DNA of 58,604 nt, taken from contig RGZB01000009.1 in assembly GCA_010031735.1 (NCBI GenBank), positions 1 to 58,604 on the forward strand. Direction: 5' to 3'. The stretch is from Pseudomonadota bacterium (GTDB lineage: Bacteria; Pseudomonadota; Alphaproteobacteria; Rickettsiales; RGZB01). Below, in pieces: positions 8,019-15,641 of the stretch (positions are counted from its first letter, which is position 1; each line of letters begins with the position of its first letter). The notes beneath the pieces were generated by a model. That model had not been told where the DNA came from. It saw only the letters and a list, made by a program, of their open reading frames with translations, and did not search any database. The translations under genes were made by a program, and so were the position numbers.

Positions 8019-8722
8019 AAACCGATGGCGCGCAGCCAGTCCTTCAAGAACCAGCGGGCACATTGCTCTAGGCGGTCCGCCATCACTTCACGCTGGCGTT
8101 CGAGGTTCTTTAGATCGACACCGGGTGTCTCTTTGACTTCTTTGCGTGATTTATCGCACTCGAACCAACCGGCGAGATCGTCTTTCGTGACCTGCGGGTG
8201 GAACTGGATGCCGAGCACGTTGTTGTTGTAGCTGAAGGCCTGGTTCGGGCAGAGCTCGGTCGAGGCCAGCAGTGTTGCACCTTTCGGCAGATCGAACGTA
8301 TCGCCATGCCAGTGCAGCACACGGGTATGGTTGAAATGGCGGAGCGAACTTTTCTCTCCTTCGGCGGTCATGGTGATATCGCGGAAGCCGATTTCTTTAT
8401 GCGGTGCCGGATAGATATCCGAGCCAAGGGCTTTGGCGATCAGTTGTGCACCTAGACTGATGCCGAGCACCGGCTTTTTCTGTTTGATGCGCTCTTTGAT
8501 GACCTTGATCTCTTCTTTGATGAACGGGTAGCGATCCTGGTCGTTCGCGCACATAGGGCCACCCAGGATTACCAGGAGGTCTGCATTGAGACTGACCGGG
8601 GAATAGATGATGTCATCTTCCGCTTCTAAGAATTGGACGTTGAAATTCTCCTGCTTGAGCACGGCATGGAACGAACCCAGATCGCGGATAGCAGCGTGAC
8701 GGATGACGATTACTTTTTTCAT
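8015..8722 (-). CDS. Class I glutamine-amidotransferase-like protein with degenerate catalytic triad
   Basis: This protein has the GMP-synthase-like class I glutamine amidotransferase fold. VILGGPMCANDQD and PVLGISLGAQLIAKALG mark the fold, and GIQFHPQVTKDDL is the C-terminal catalytic region. In active members the nucleophile is Cys in GxCxGxQ and the partners are His and Glu in HPE. I checked the codons: the nucleophile position is AGT (Ser) and the Glu position is CAG (Gln). It therefore probably does not hydrolyse glutamine, or uses another chemistry. The ATG at 8722 is preferred over a TTG at 8731. It is divergent from the asparaginase-like gene. Confidence 0.85.
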   Translation of the reverse strand: MKKVIVIRHAAIRDLGSFHAVLKQENFNVQFLEAEDDIIYSPVSLNADLLVILGGPMCANDQDRYPFIKEEIKVIKERIKQKKPVLGISLGAQLIAKALGSDIYPAPHKEIGFRDITMTAEGEKSSLRHFNHTRVLHWHGDTFDLPKGATLLASTELCPNQAFSYNNNVLGIQFHPQVTKDDLAGWFECDKSRKEVKETPGVDLKNLERQREVMADRLEQCARWFLKDWLRAIGF

Positions 8723-8813
8723 TACTATCAATAGGTTAGATTAATATGTGCCGCGGCTTCAAAGTGGCTCTCAAGCTGCGATCGAGGATGGGAGCATACA
8801 TGAAAAACAGTCT

Positions 8814-8835
8814 ATTCTCAATATATTATGAGAAT
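8814..8835. promoter_or_regulatory. Inverted repeat, candidate operator
   Basis: ATTCTCA and TGAGAAT are perfect 7-base arms around an 8-base AT-only spacer. The repeat lies in the divergent intergenic region between the amidotransferase-like and asparaginase-like genes and abuts a CtrA-like box. The arm orientation and spacing do not match a classic Fur box. Confidence 0.4.
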
Positions 8836-8849
8836 TAACCGTTCATTAA
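8835..8849 (+). promoter_or_regulatory. CtrA-like box (TTAACC-N5-TTAA)
   Basis: TTAACCGTTCATTAA matches the full CtrA consensus except for the final C. It lies about 48 bases upstream of the asparaginase-like gene. Of the CtrA-like motifs in the window this is the closest to the textbook site. Confidence 0.5.
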
Positions 8850-8896
8850 GTTTTCTTTGGTACTCTTAGGAAACCATTACACTCGAGGGGGAGAAA

Positions 8897-10498
8897 GTGG
8901 TTAAGGGAGCCTACAACGTACTCATACATACGGGCGGTACTTTCAGCATGGGCTATGATGAGCGCCATGCCTTGACGCCGTTATATGATGTGCGTCTTGA
9001 GATCCTCGCCATGAAGATCCTGGAGCTTCGCATGCCCGCGGAGATGGAGCGTGGCTTCCTCGACCAGCTGGTGGCAAGCCGCGAACTCATCCTCGAGATG
9101 AAAGCGCTCGGCAAAGAGAAACAACTCAAATCCAAGATCACCGCGAAGCTCGATGATATCGCCGGCCAACTTTCGTTGGTGACGGGGGGCGATATCGATA
9201 TCGTCGCCGTCATGCAGGAATACCGTATCCATTCGAAGATCGAACAACCGTATGTGATCGACAGCATCGATTTCGATTACGGGGAGCATCTGGCGAAGTT
9301 ACGCACGCCGGTATTTGCGGCACTCGAAAAAGGCATGACGGCGATCGTCATTCTCGGCTCCGATACCATCGAATATGTGGCACCGCTACTCTCGAAAGAA
9401 GCGAAACAGAAAGGCCTGCTCGATAACGGCACCATTCTGTTCGTGACCTCGATGCTTTCTTTCGCGGACCATCCCGCACATGTCGCACGTCTATTGCAGG
9501 CGGCGCTTGAGGTTTCGTCGAACCATATACCGGGTGCTTACGCGCTTTCGGCGCGTGACGAAGCGGCGGACTGTGTGCATGTACATGATGTCACGCATGG
9601 GTTTGCGAAGATATCGACGTCGATCGTCAATCTGTTCCGTAGTACGGAACCGGTCGGCATCGTCAGCCAAAGCGAAGGGTTCCAGGCGAACCCGCTGCGC
9701 AATATCACCGGTGAACATAACGCGATCTTCATGCAGGGCACGCGTGCACCTGTCGCGCCACCGATGGTGCTGAAAGAAGACCTGATGCAAGCGGTGCATT
9801 ACCTTGAAACCTCGCATGACGAGCATGTGTTGTTCGATGTCGACCACTGGCCAGAATACCATGAATCGGATACGCGCCAGCTGATGGCCCTGATACGGGA
9901 GCGCAAAGCGGCAGGCCGTCTCACGCTCTTCATCAATCCATTGGTCTTTGATATCGAAAGCGACCGCGTGAGTTCGCGCTTCAACGATAGCGCATGGACG
10001 GATCACAAATTTATGCAAGCGGTACGCGCTGCGGGCGGAGCAACCGCTTCAGAGATCACCGTCAACGATGCATACGGTGAGATGCTGCTGTTCGTGGGTG
10101 AGGCGGCTAAAGGCAAGAAGCTGAACGGGATGCCGACGGGCGATAAAACGACACTTTCGACGACACCGCTACTGCTGCATTACGTGGCGGATCACACCAT
10201 GATGACGCATGCGCTGAAGCGTGCAGGCAGCTTCACCAGCCAGATTGAGCTGTATAACATTCCGGGTGGGGTGATGCCTTCGAGCCTGGTGCCCATTCTT
10301 GAGACGTTAGGCCACAAGGGCGTGAAGGTGCTTTCGGGCTTTGAGATCGATAAGAAAACCTATCCGACCCTGGATGATTACAAACTACAGACGATGAATG
10401 AAAAAGCAGTGAAGCGCAATAAGCTCAATTATGCGGCAGCGCGTGCGTTCTTAACGTTTGCGCCCAAACAGGCGATCCGCCAGATCACCAGCCATTAA
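8897..10498 (+). CDS. Asparaginase/glutaminase-family protein, enlarged (533 aa)
   Basis: The N-terminal block NVLIHTGGTFSM contains the first catalytic threonine motif of type I/II asparaginases, and VILGSDTIEYVAPLL corresponds to the second motif (normally GTDT; here GSDT). A C-terminal block, NIPGGVMPSSLVPIL, resembles the asparaginase C-lobe. The protein is about 200 residues longer than ordinary asparaginases, with inserted material after motif 1 (residues 45-110) and in the middle. Substrate and activity are therefore uncertain. The GTG start has an unusually strong GAGGGGGAG ribosome site. Its end overlaps the convergent PAS protein gene by four bases. Confidence 0.78.
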   Translation: MVKGAYNVLIHTGGTFSMGYDERHALTPLYDVRLEILAMKILELRMPAEMERGFLDQLVASRELILEMKALGKEKQLKSKITAKLDDIAGQLSLVTGGDIDIVAVMQEYRIHSKIEQPYVIDSIDFDYGEHLAKLRTPVFAALEKGMTAIVILGSDTIEYVAPLLSKEAKQKGLLDNGTILFVTSMLSFADHPAHVARLLQAALEVSSNHIPGAYALSARDEAADCVHVHDVTHGFAKISTSIVNLFRSTEPVGIVSQSEGFQANPLRNITGEHNAIFMQGTRAPVAPPMVLKEDLMQAVHYLETSHDEHVLFDVDHWPEYHESDTRQLMALIRERKAAGRLTLFINPLVFDIESDRVSSRFNDSAWTDHKFMQAVRAAGGATASEITVNDAYGEMLLFVGEAAKGKKLNGMPTGDKTTLSTTPLLLHYVADHTMMTHALKRAGSFTSQIELYNIPGGVMPSSLVPILETLGHKGVKVLSGFEIDKKTYPTLDDYKLQTMNEKAVKRNKLNYAAARAFLTFAPKQAIRQITSH

Positions 10499-11142
10499 TC
10501 CTTGATACCACGCACAATCGAATAGCCCGTCGGACGGCCGATCGGGTCGACGGTGATGGTGAGGCGTTTTTTCTCGCCCGAGGATTTCGTGAGCAGGAAC
10601 GGCACACGCACCGCTTTGCAATCCATGATCGCTTTCAGGAGTTTGTCCTTATCCTGCTTTTTGATACCGTTCTCGGAGAGCAGGCGTTTCAAATCATCCG
10701 TATGCTCGGTGAAAGACGCGAAGATATTGCAGAAATTGGTATCGCAATACACCACGGTCTTGTCTGCATTCGCGATCAGGCAGAACTCGGTGTTCACACG
10801 CATCGAGCTTGCGAAGATGAGCGACTGGAATTCGGTTTCATGGATGATGTGATGGATCTTGTAGATCAGCACGCTCGCGAAGATCACCAGACCCGAGCTG
10901 ATCAGGCCGATCGAGAAGAGTGCCGCCACCAGTTCTGCGGTAGAATACACTTCCGTCACGTCTGCGATTTTGTAACCCACGTGGATGACGATGATGATGA
11001 TCGCAAAGAGCAGTGCGACGAAGGAGAAAACCACCTGTTTCGGAGGCATGCCATGGGTGCGCAGCTTGAAATCCTGCCGGCTGCCCTGCATCAGGCTCTG
11101 TTTGTCGCTGCGGTCAATAAAACGTTTATACATCATAGACAT
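10495..11142 (-). CDS. Two-helix membrane protein with a PAS-like domain
   Basis: Two hydrophobic segments are visible near residues 35-58 and 75-102, followed by a cytosolic region resembling a PAS fold (CLIANADKTVVYCDTNFCNIFASF through GEKKRLTITVDPIGRPTGYSIVRGI). No histidine kinase, GGDEF or methyl-accepting domain follows, so it looks like a stand-alone sensor module whose output partner is not encoded next to it. The ATG at 11142, with AAGGA just upstream, is chosen over 11169. No ligand can be inferred. Confidence 0.7.
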   Translation of the reverse strand: MSMMYKRFIDRSDKQSLMQGSRQDFKLRTHGMPPKQVVFSFVALLFAIIIIVIHVGYKIADVTEVYSTAELVAALFSIGLISSGLVIFASVLIYKIHHIIHETEFQSLIFASSMRVNTEFCLIANADKTVVYCDTNFCNIFASFTEHTDDLKRLLSENGIKKQDKDKLLKAIMDCKAVRVPFLLTKSSGEKKRLTITVDPIGRPTGYSIVRGIKD

Positions 11143-11288
11143 ATTTCCTTCGCGGTTGCCTTTATTCATACGCTAGTCCGGCAAGAACGTCAAATCTAAG
11201 CCATAAAAAACAGGCTATACCGCTATTTATTGAGAACGTGTAGCAAATCTGCCCCGCCTATCCAGGAAGTGCAGGGGAATGGCCATCC

Positions 11289-11747
11289 TTAGCGTTTGAT
11301 CGCCTTGAGCTCACCCGGTTTGCGAAGCATCTTATCGACTTCACCCACGTGCATCTCTTCCTGACTGATCATCGTACGTGCATATTCTTCGACCATCACG
11401 GAAGCACCCTCGGAAAGGGTCAGGAGTTTCTTGTAAAGATCGAGTGTCTCGAGTTCGTGTTTCAGTGACTCACGCAGGATATCGCCGACATCGTGTTTAT
11501 GCGATTCGAGCAGGTGGCCGATGCCGAGGGATGGGTGACCACCGAAATGCGTGATGAGTTCGCCTGCTTCTTGGGCATGTTTCATCGATTCGTCTGCCTG
11601 CTCACGCAGCCACGATACGATCGGGATGCGGTTGTAGCCGTAGACCATGAGTGAATAGTGGATATAACGCACCACGCCGGCAAGTTCTGCCTCCAGGATC
11701 TCGTTTAAGATCGCGATTGCTTTTTTCTCATCGAATTTCTTGGTCAT
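11289..11747 (-). CDS. Bacterioferritin/ferritin-like diiron protein
   Basis: This is a 152-aa ferritin-like four-helix protein. Likely iron ligands are Glu in ILEAELAGVVRYIHY, Glu and His in DESMKHAQEAGE, Glu in LKHELETLDLYK, and Glu and His in SQEEMHVGEV. This pattern fits the bacterioferritin-like group that stores iron or consumes peroxide with Fe(II). No clear haem-ligand methionine can be assigned. It starts at an ATG preceded by AGAAGGGA. It stands as a single gene. A weak inverted repeat (AGAATG/CATTCT) lies just upstream at 11763-11786. Confidence 0.82.
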   Translation of the reverse strand: MTKKFDEKKAIAILNEILEAELAGVVRYIHYSLMVYGYNRIPIVSWLREQADESMKHAQEAGELITHFGGHPSLGIGHLLESHKHDVGDILRESLKHELETLDLYKKLLTLSEGASVMVEEYARTMISQEEMHVGEVDKMLRKPGELKAIKR

Positions 11748-11830
11748 GACCGATCCCTTCTAAGAATGTATTCATGAAAGCATTCTAAACATGGGTCTTC
11801 GAAAGTATAGTATTTTCAAGGGCCGGATTT

Positions 11831-12436
11831 TTATTCGTGGGAGATTTTGATTTTTTCCTGGATGGAATCTTCGAGCGATTTTTGGTCATGGCGGAACCAT
11901 GCAACGGCTGCAGCCGGGTCTGCATCCCTACTGCTGAATTTATAATCCTTATACGGGATGCGGGAGTCGCGCCAGTCATGGGGGAGGACCCCGGACTTCG
12001 TTAACATCGCGAGATGGTGCATGTATTCATCGGTCGAGGGGTTCTTCGCTTCTTTACTCCATACGATCGCAACCTGTACGCCGCAGAGATTGTTAAAAAG
12101 ATCTTTCATGATTTCCGCGGTCCAGTCCCGCGTGTCGGAAGGTTGGGTATAATACTCCAGCCATTCATTGAAGATGCCGAGTTTGTAGACCCATTCTTTG
12201 CTGGTTTCTTCACCGAGTCCGATGCCCCTCAACAGGAAAAAGACCTTCCCCGCAGCAAACGCATGTTTTGCGGTATTGCTTTGGTTGATGGTAAGCCCCA
12301 CATCGGCTGCGGCGCTACGAGCATGGCGGTCTATCCAATAATCGACGCCGTAGAGTAAGAAAACCCCGAGGGCGGCAAAAACGAAGGTGCCCAGCAAGAA
12401 ACGCAAGGGGAACGGTATTTGGATATGTCTATGCAT
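11831..12436 (-). CDS. Hypothetical single-pass membrane protein (201 aa)
   Basis: I do not recognise this protein. One transmembrane segment (residues about 9-32, LRFLLGTFVFAALGVFLLYG) is followed by a soluble domain of about 165 residues that should lie in the periplasm. The domain is rich in W and Y and contains NNLCGVQVAIVWSKEA. The ATG at 12436 places the hydrophobic helix at the normal distance from the N-terminus; the track start at 12460 adds eight residues. It shares its upstream region, which holds tandem TTAA repeats, with the divergent gene at 12586. Confidence 0.7.
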   Translation of the reverse strand: MHRHIQIPFPLRFLLGTFVFAALGVFLLYGVDYWIDRHARSAAADVGLTINQSNTAKHAFAAGKVFFLLRGIGLGEETSKEWVYKLGIFNEWLEYYTQPSDTRDWTAEIMKDLFNNLCGVQVAIVWSKEAKNPSTDEYMHHLAMLTKSGVLPHDWRDSRIPYKDYKFSSRDADPAAAVAWFRHDQKSLEDSIQEKIKISHE

Positions 12437-12478
12437 CGGCCGCTTATAGCAGAAACGCACAATTAGTTAAAATACATA

Positions 12479-12505
12479 TTAAATCGTCATTAATTCATAT
12501 TTAAC
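12479..12505 (+). promoter_or_regulatory. Tandem CtrA-like half-sites (three TTAA, each 7 bases apart)
   Basis: TTAA-N7-TTAA-N7-TTAAC places three half-sites at exact CtrA spacing, 81 bases before the small exported-protein gene at 12586 and about 43 bases before the divergent gene at 12436. A fourth TTAA at 12467 is one base out of register. The region is AT-rich, but the repeated exact spacing is unusual. Confidence 0.45.
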
Positions 12506-12585
12506 AGTAGCTTACCGAAAACCCACTTGTACAGGCAACGGCGACATGGTACGCTCGGGGTATGAAATATGCATAGGAGCAGGGT

Positions 12586-12846
12586 ATGAATACGAAGAAG
12601 AAATCCACGAAAAAGAATAAAAAACACAAGCGCATCAGCCGTGCACATCTGGCATTCCGTCTCGTGGTGGTGATGCTGATCGCAGGTATTTTCTTTATGC
12701 CGGGCTCACCGGTGGGTCCGAGCGAGGCTGTGGCAGCCGGCAGTCCGGAAATCCCGGATATCCTGCTTCCGGTGCTTATCGTTGCGACGGCTACGTTGTT
12801 CTACACCGTGCGCAAACATATCCTTGCCAAAGTGACGATTCAGTAA
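12586..12846 (+). CDS. Tiny exported protein with PEP-CTERM-like tail, candidate exosortase substrate
   Basis: This 86-aa protein has a very basic N-terminus, a signal-peptide-like helix ending in SEAVAA, and then SPEIPD followed by a 17-residue hydrophobic helix and RKH. The order short PE-containing motif / helix / basic residues is the layout of exosortase recognition tails (PEP-CTERM and its variants). The gene lies tail to tail, seven bases from an exosortase gene, which supports an enzyme-substrate pair. After signal cleavage almost nothing but the sorting tail would remain, which is odd. It could instead be a plain two-helix membrane protein. The ribosome site AGGAGCAGGG is strong. Confidence 0.65.
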   Translation: MNTKKKSTKKNKKHKRISRAHLAFRLVVVMLIAGIFFMPGSPVGPSEAVAAGSPEIPDILLPVLIVATATLFYTVRKHILAKVTIQ

Positions 12847-12853
12847 TTCTTCT

Positions 12854-13840
12854 CTAACGCTTACGGCGGTTTTTCTTTCGCGCCCTCACGCTAGTGACGT
12901 TCGGTTGCTTCCGTGTGGGCGTTTTTTTATGTACGGGTTCACGAACGAACGTCTTTGCGGCAAGCACGTACATACCGGTCATGAAAATGCCAAAGGCGGC
13001 CAGGTAAATCACCCATCCGATATTCGAGTGGAATAAATCGATCAGCCGTGCGCTCGCATCGGTGTAGCCCACATGCCGGATGAAAAGCATATATGAAAAG
13101 ATACGCAGCACATTCATCAGGAACATATAGACGAAACCGGTGGCGTAGAGTTCGGTGAGGCTCCAACGGGAGAAGATGCGCCAGTCGATCAGCAAGATGA
13201 GTGCGAGTAGATAGTAGAAAAGAAAGATGCCTTCCAGGCCGCTGCATTCCGGCAGGATCTTCATCGTGAATTCCGGCAGTTTCACAAACACCCCGGGCTT
13301 ATCGGTGGTCGCACTCCAGCTCGTGGTGTGGATACCGCCGGCGCGGAGGAGGGTGCGGATACCGACCGCCGTCGCGTTCGATAACGCCTCCCATAAGAGT
13401 GACTTTGCAAAGAAATAGATCTTGTCGAGAGAGGCAGCAAAGAGTGCCACCGCCGTAAGCCGGCAGTGTTCTGATGCGCGGAGTAAAGCGATACGCGGAG
13501 GGATAAAAGCGAAGGTGCAAAGAACCGCAATAAAAAGCGAGATCGCGATGTAGGCATAGCGGCCATGGTGCATGAAGAAATACGGGGCGAGGACCAATAA
13601 GGCCACTGCCAGGAAAATAAAATGCGGTTGGAGTGCGAGTGAAAAGGGTTTCTGCCGTTCGATCGCTTGCACCCATAATACATGCATGAAGGTGATCGAG
13701 AGCATGCGCATAGGCCCAAGGAACGAGAGACTACCCGTACTTTGCAGGCCAACGACGAGAGCGGCAATCACGCCGGGTGCTGCAATCAGGGCTAGTCGTG
13801 AGAATCCCTTCGCTTCCGAAACATACTTCATGTGATGCAT
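12854..13840 (-). CDS. Exosortase/archaeosortase-family transpeptidase
   Basis: This is a polytopic membrane protein (328 aa, about eight helices) with the exosortase catalytic triad: Cys199 in LPECSGLEG, Arg246 in MNVLRIFSY and His271 in FHSNIGW. Exosortases cut C-terminal sorting signals of exported proteins and usually attach them to another molecule. The surrounding genes show no exopolysaccharide cluster, unlike classic EpsH loci. A lysine/arginine-rich cytoplasmic tail ends the protein. ATGs at 13840 and 13831 are both possible starts. The convergent neighbour at 12586 is the likely substrate. Confidence 0.85.
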   Translation of the reverse strand: MHHMKYVSEAKGFSRLALIAAPGVIAALVVGLQSTGSLSFLGPMRMLSITFMHVLWVQAIERQKPFSLALQPHFIFLAVALLVLAPYFFMHHGRYAYIAISLFIAVLCTFAFIPPRIALLRASEHCRLTAVALFAASLDKIYFFAKSLLWEALSNATAVGIRTLLRAGGIHTTSWSATTDKPGVFVKLPEFTMKILPECSGLEGIFLFYYLLALILLIDWRIFSRWSLTELYATGFVYMFLMNVLRIFSYMLFIRHVGYTDASARLIDLFHSNIGWVIYLAAFGIFMTGMYVLAAKTFVREPVHKKTPTRKQPNVTSVRARKKNRRKR

Positions 13841-13893
13841 CCGCTCATATTCTGTTACGACAGAGTATTACCAGAGCATGCATGGTTTGTGAA

Positions 13894-14304
13894 TTATTTT
13901 GCCTGCAACAAGGTTTCTATACATTCACTACCGGACTTATCCGGTACAAGCGATGACGCGAAATCCTTCATACCATCCAATAACTCCTTGCGGACATTCT
14001 TGTCTTTGATGGCAGAAAATCGGGAGACAAAATCAGCGACAGCAAAGAGGCCATTATCAAAAAGGTAGTGATTGATGAACTTCGATTTCGGATCCTGATA
14101 GAAATCCATCTCGACAGCCCAGTAGAGCAACTCTTCTTTCGCATCGTTCAGAATCTCTTTCATTTTTTCCAAGCCTTCATGGTTGGAGCGCGCAATCAGC
14201 AGATTAAGGCAGCGGATGGCATAAACCATCGCGTCGTCCTGATTCTTTTTGGAAAGCGTTTCATCGCGGAGTTCTTTTGTGCTTAATTCTTTCTTCTGAT
14301 TCAT
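13894..14304 (-). CDS. Hypothetical helical protein (136 aa), possibly Crp/Fnr-controlled
   Basis: I do not recognise the family. The protein is soluble, charged and predicted mostly helical, without signal peptide or cysteine motif (a single Cys near the N-terminal third and one near the end). A TTGAC-N4-ATCAA box sits about 70 bases upstream of its start, and the gene lies directly downstream of the Crp/Fnr gene on the same strand. I infer that it is a target of that regulator. The name-free helical repeats could suggest a small adaptor. Confidence 0.7.
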   Translation of the reverse strand: MNQKKELSTKELRDETLSKKNQDDAMVYAIRCLNLLIARSNHEGLEKMKEILNDAKEELLYWAVEMDFYQDPKSKFINHYLFDNGLFAVADFVSRFSAIKDKNVRKELLDGMKDFASSLVPDKSGSECIETLLQAK

Positions 14305-14372
14305 TGCGAGTCTTTCTATTGTTTAGTTGGCGGACATGTAAACAATAGTTACTTATTTTTTATCGGAAGTAA

Positions 14373-14386
14373 TTGACCGAAATCAA
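14373..14386 (-). promoter_or_regulatory. FNR/FixK-type box TTGAC-N4-ATCAA
   Basis: TTGACCGAAATCAA fits TTGA-N6-TCAA, the recognition pattern of FNR, FixK and Dnr-type regulators. It lies upstream of the 136-aa gene and just past the end of the Crp/Fnr gene. A sister site occurs at 15284-15297. Confidence 0.55.
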
Positions 14387-14412
14387 GCTACGCTTTTGAC
14401 AAATATTTATGG

Positions 14413-15162
14413 TTAACTCGATTTCTTATGAAGCAGTCCGGTGACAACTGCTTTGTGCGTGCTGCATGTTTCTAAGGAGGAGCAATGGCTACAGACCGAT
14501 TGCTCGATCAACGCACTATCCGCGAAAGAGATGGTATTGCCCTTTATCCCGATGCCATATGATTTTAATTTTTTTAGCGTGCGGGAAAATGTTTCCGGCT
14601 CGATTCCAAGGCGTGAAGCAATGAGTGATTTACTGTAAGGCAGTGTGAAACCCTTCGGGTCGAAGTTATGAAGTACGCAGAGGCGTTGAAGGAAACAACC
14701 GAGCTGTTGTGCCGTGTCCATCGTCGATTTGTGTTCGACTTCGAGTTCCATCATGTGGATATATTGGGAAAGCGAAGAAAGGATATTCAGCGCGACCGTC
14801 GGGTTCTGAGCAATCGATTTCAGCCATGCCGCTGGGAATTCCAGCACCACCGAATCTTCGACAGCAAGTGCACTGACCATGTGGATTTTATGTACCTGCT
14901 GTAGGATCTCTGTCTTGCCGATGGTCTTTCCCTGGATGACAATGTCCTGCGTGACTTCTTTGCCATCCGTTGTGCCGCGCACGAGTTGCATTGCACCAGA
15001 ACAAACAACATAGAAGTGCGTTACGGGTTCGCCGCAGTGGAATAGGTAACTACCTTTGGGATAATGGCGTTCGATGCCACTGCTGATAAGTGCTTTCTTC
15101 TCCTCGTCCTTGAGGCCAGCAAGCAACGGTAATTTATCAAGCGAGTAAGTTGTGTACGGCAT
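14413..15162 (-). CDS. Crp/Fnr-family regulator with C-terminal cysteine cluster
   Basis: The N-terminal cyclic-nucleotide-binding-like beta-roll spans residues about 10-125 (YPKGSYLFHCGEPVTHFYVVCSGAMQLV), followed by a dimer helix and a winged HTH with SLIASRLGIEPETFSRTLKKL. The recognition helix residues E-S/T-R match the FNR/FixK type that binds TTGA-N6-TCAA. The extension after the HTH contains CSHCSSLETCSTH, a C-x2-C-x5-C-x2-H cluster that could bind a metal or iron-sulfur centre; FNR itself has its cysteines at the N-terminus. A TTGACCGGAGTCAA site upstream suggests autoregulation. Confidence 0.85.
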   Translation of the reverse strand: MPYTTYSLDKLPLLAGLKDEEKKALISSGIERHYPKGSYLFHCGEPVTHFYVVCSGAMQLVRGTTDGKEVTQDIVIQGKTIGKTEILQQVHKIHMVSALAVEDSVVLEFPAAWLKSIAQNPTVALNILSSLSQYIHMMELEVEHKSTMDTAQQLGCFLQRLCVLHNFDPKGFTLPYSKSLIASRLGIEPETFSRTLKKLKSYGIGIKGNTISFADSALIEQSVCSHCSSLETCSTHKAVVTGLLHKKSS

Positions 15163-15246
15163 GACTTAAAAATGTCCATTCACCTTAGAAATTTCCACCG
15201 GAAGTTATCGCGTTGCTTCGAGAAAACCACCCAAGGTTGCTTTATT

Positions 15247-15279
15247 GCGTAAATTTACACCTAATGCGATTATTTACGC
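15247..15279. promoter_or_regulatory. Long-spaced inverted repeat, candidate operator
   Basis: GCGTAAAT and ATTTACGC are perfect 8-base arms 17 bases apart, between the divergent Crp/Fnr and XRE genes. The left arm also begins a smaller palindrome, GTAAATTTAC. It is a plausible operator for the XRE protein or another dimer. Confidence 0.4.
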
Positions 15280-15283
15280 TGAA

Positions 15284-15297
15284 TTGACCGGAGTCAA
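15284..15297. promoter_or_regulatory. Palindromic FNR/FixK-type box TTGAC-N4-GTCAA
   Basis: TTGACCGGAGTCAA has perfectly symmetric half-sites and lies 122 bases before the Crp/Fnr start and about 100 before the XRE start. It is the better of two such sites flanking this regulator. Confidence 0.6.
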
Positions 15298-15395
15298 GTC
15301 AGATTGCCAGTTTTGTCTGTAACCTAGGCTGAGACTAAAAAAATGTAACTATCGTAACCTATAAATCCTTACAGAATCTGTTTAAATCATAGGCC

Positions 15396-15623
15396 ATGAA
15401 AGATCAGACCTCCAGAATCATCTCCCAAGTCGCTAAGCGTTTTAAAGAGTTGCGTAAGGCAAACGGCCTCTCCCACGCAAGGCTTGCGGAGCGTGCAAAA
15501 GTGACCCGTCCGGCGCTAAGTCATATCGAGAGTGGTAAACGTAAGCCATCGCTGCAGATGGCGCTGAAAATCGCACAAGCACTCGGTGTCAGACTTAGCG
15601 ACGTTCTCAAGGATGTAGAGTAA
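15396..15623 (+). CDS. XRE-family helix-turn-helix regulator (75 aa)
   Basis: This is a single-domain Cro/CI-type HTH protein. The core reads VAKRFKELRKANGLSHARLAERAKVTRPALSHIESG and then LQMALKIAQALGVRLSDVL, which covers the five-helix domain with no effector domain. It is divergent from the Crp/Fnr gene and shares its operator-rich upstream region. A short hairpin (GTAGAG/CTCTAC, 15615-15631) spans its stop codon. Targets are unknown; autoregulation is likely for this type. Confidence 0.88.
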   Translation: MKDQTSRIISQVAKRFKELRKANGLSHARLAERAKVTRPALSHIESGKRKPSLQMALKIAQALGVRLSDVLKDVE

Positions 15624-15641
15624 CGCTCTACGATTTCCACA

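Noticed and set aside
8814-8835. Fur box
   Set aside because: The arms resemble parts of a Fur site but have the wrong order and spacing for the 7-1-7 pattern.
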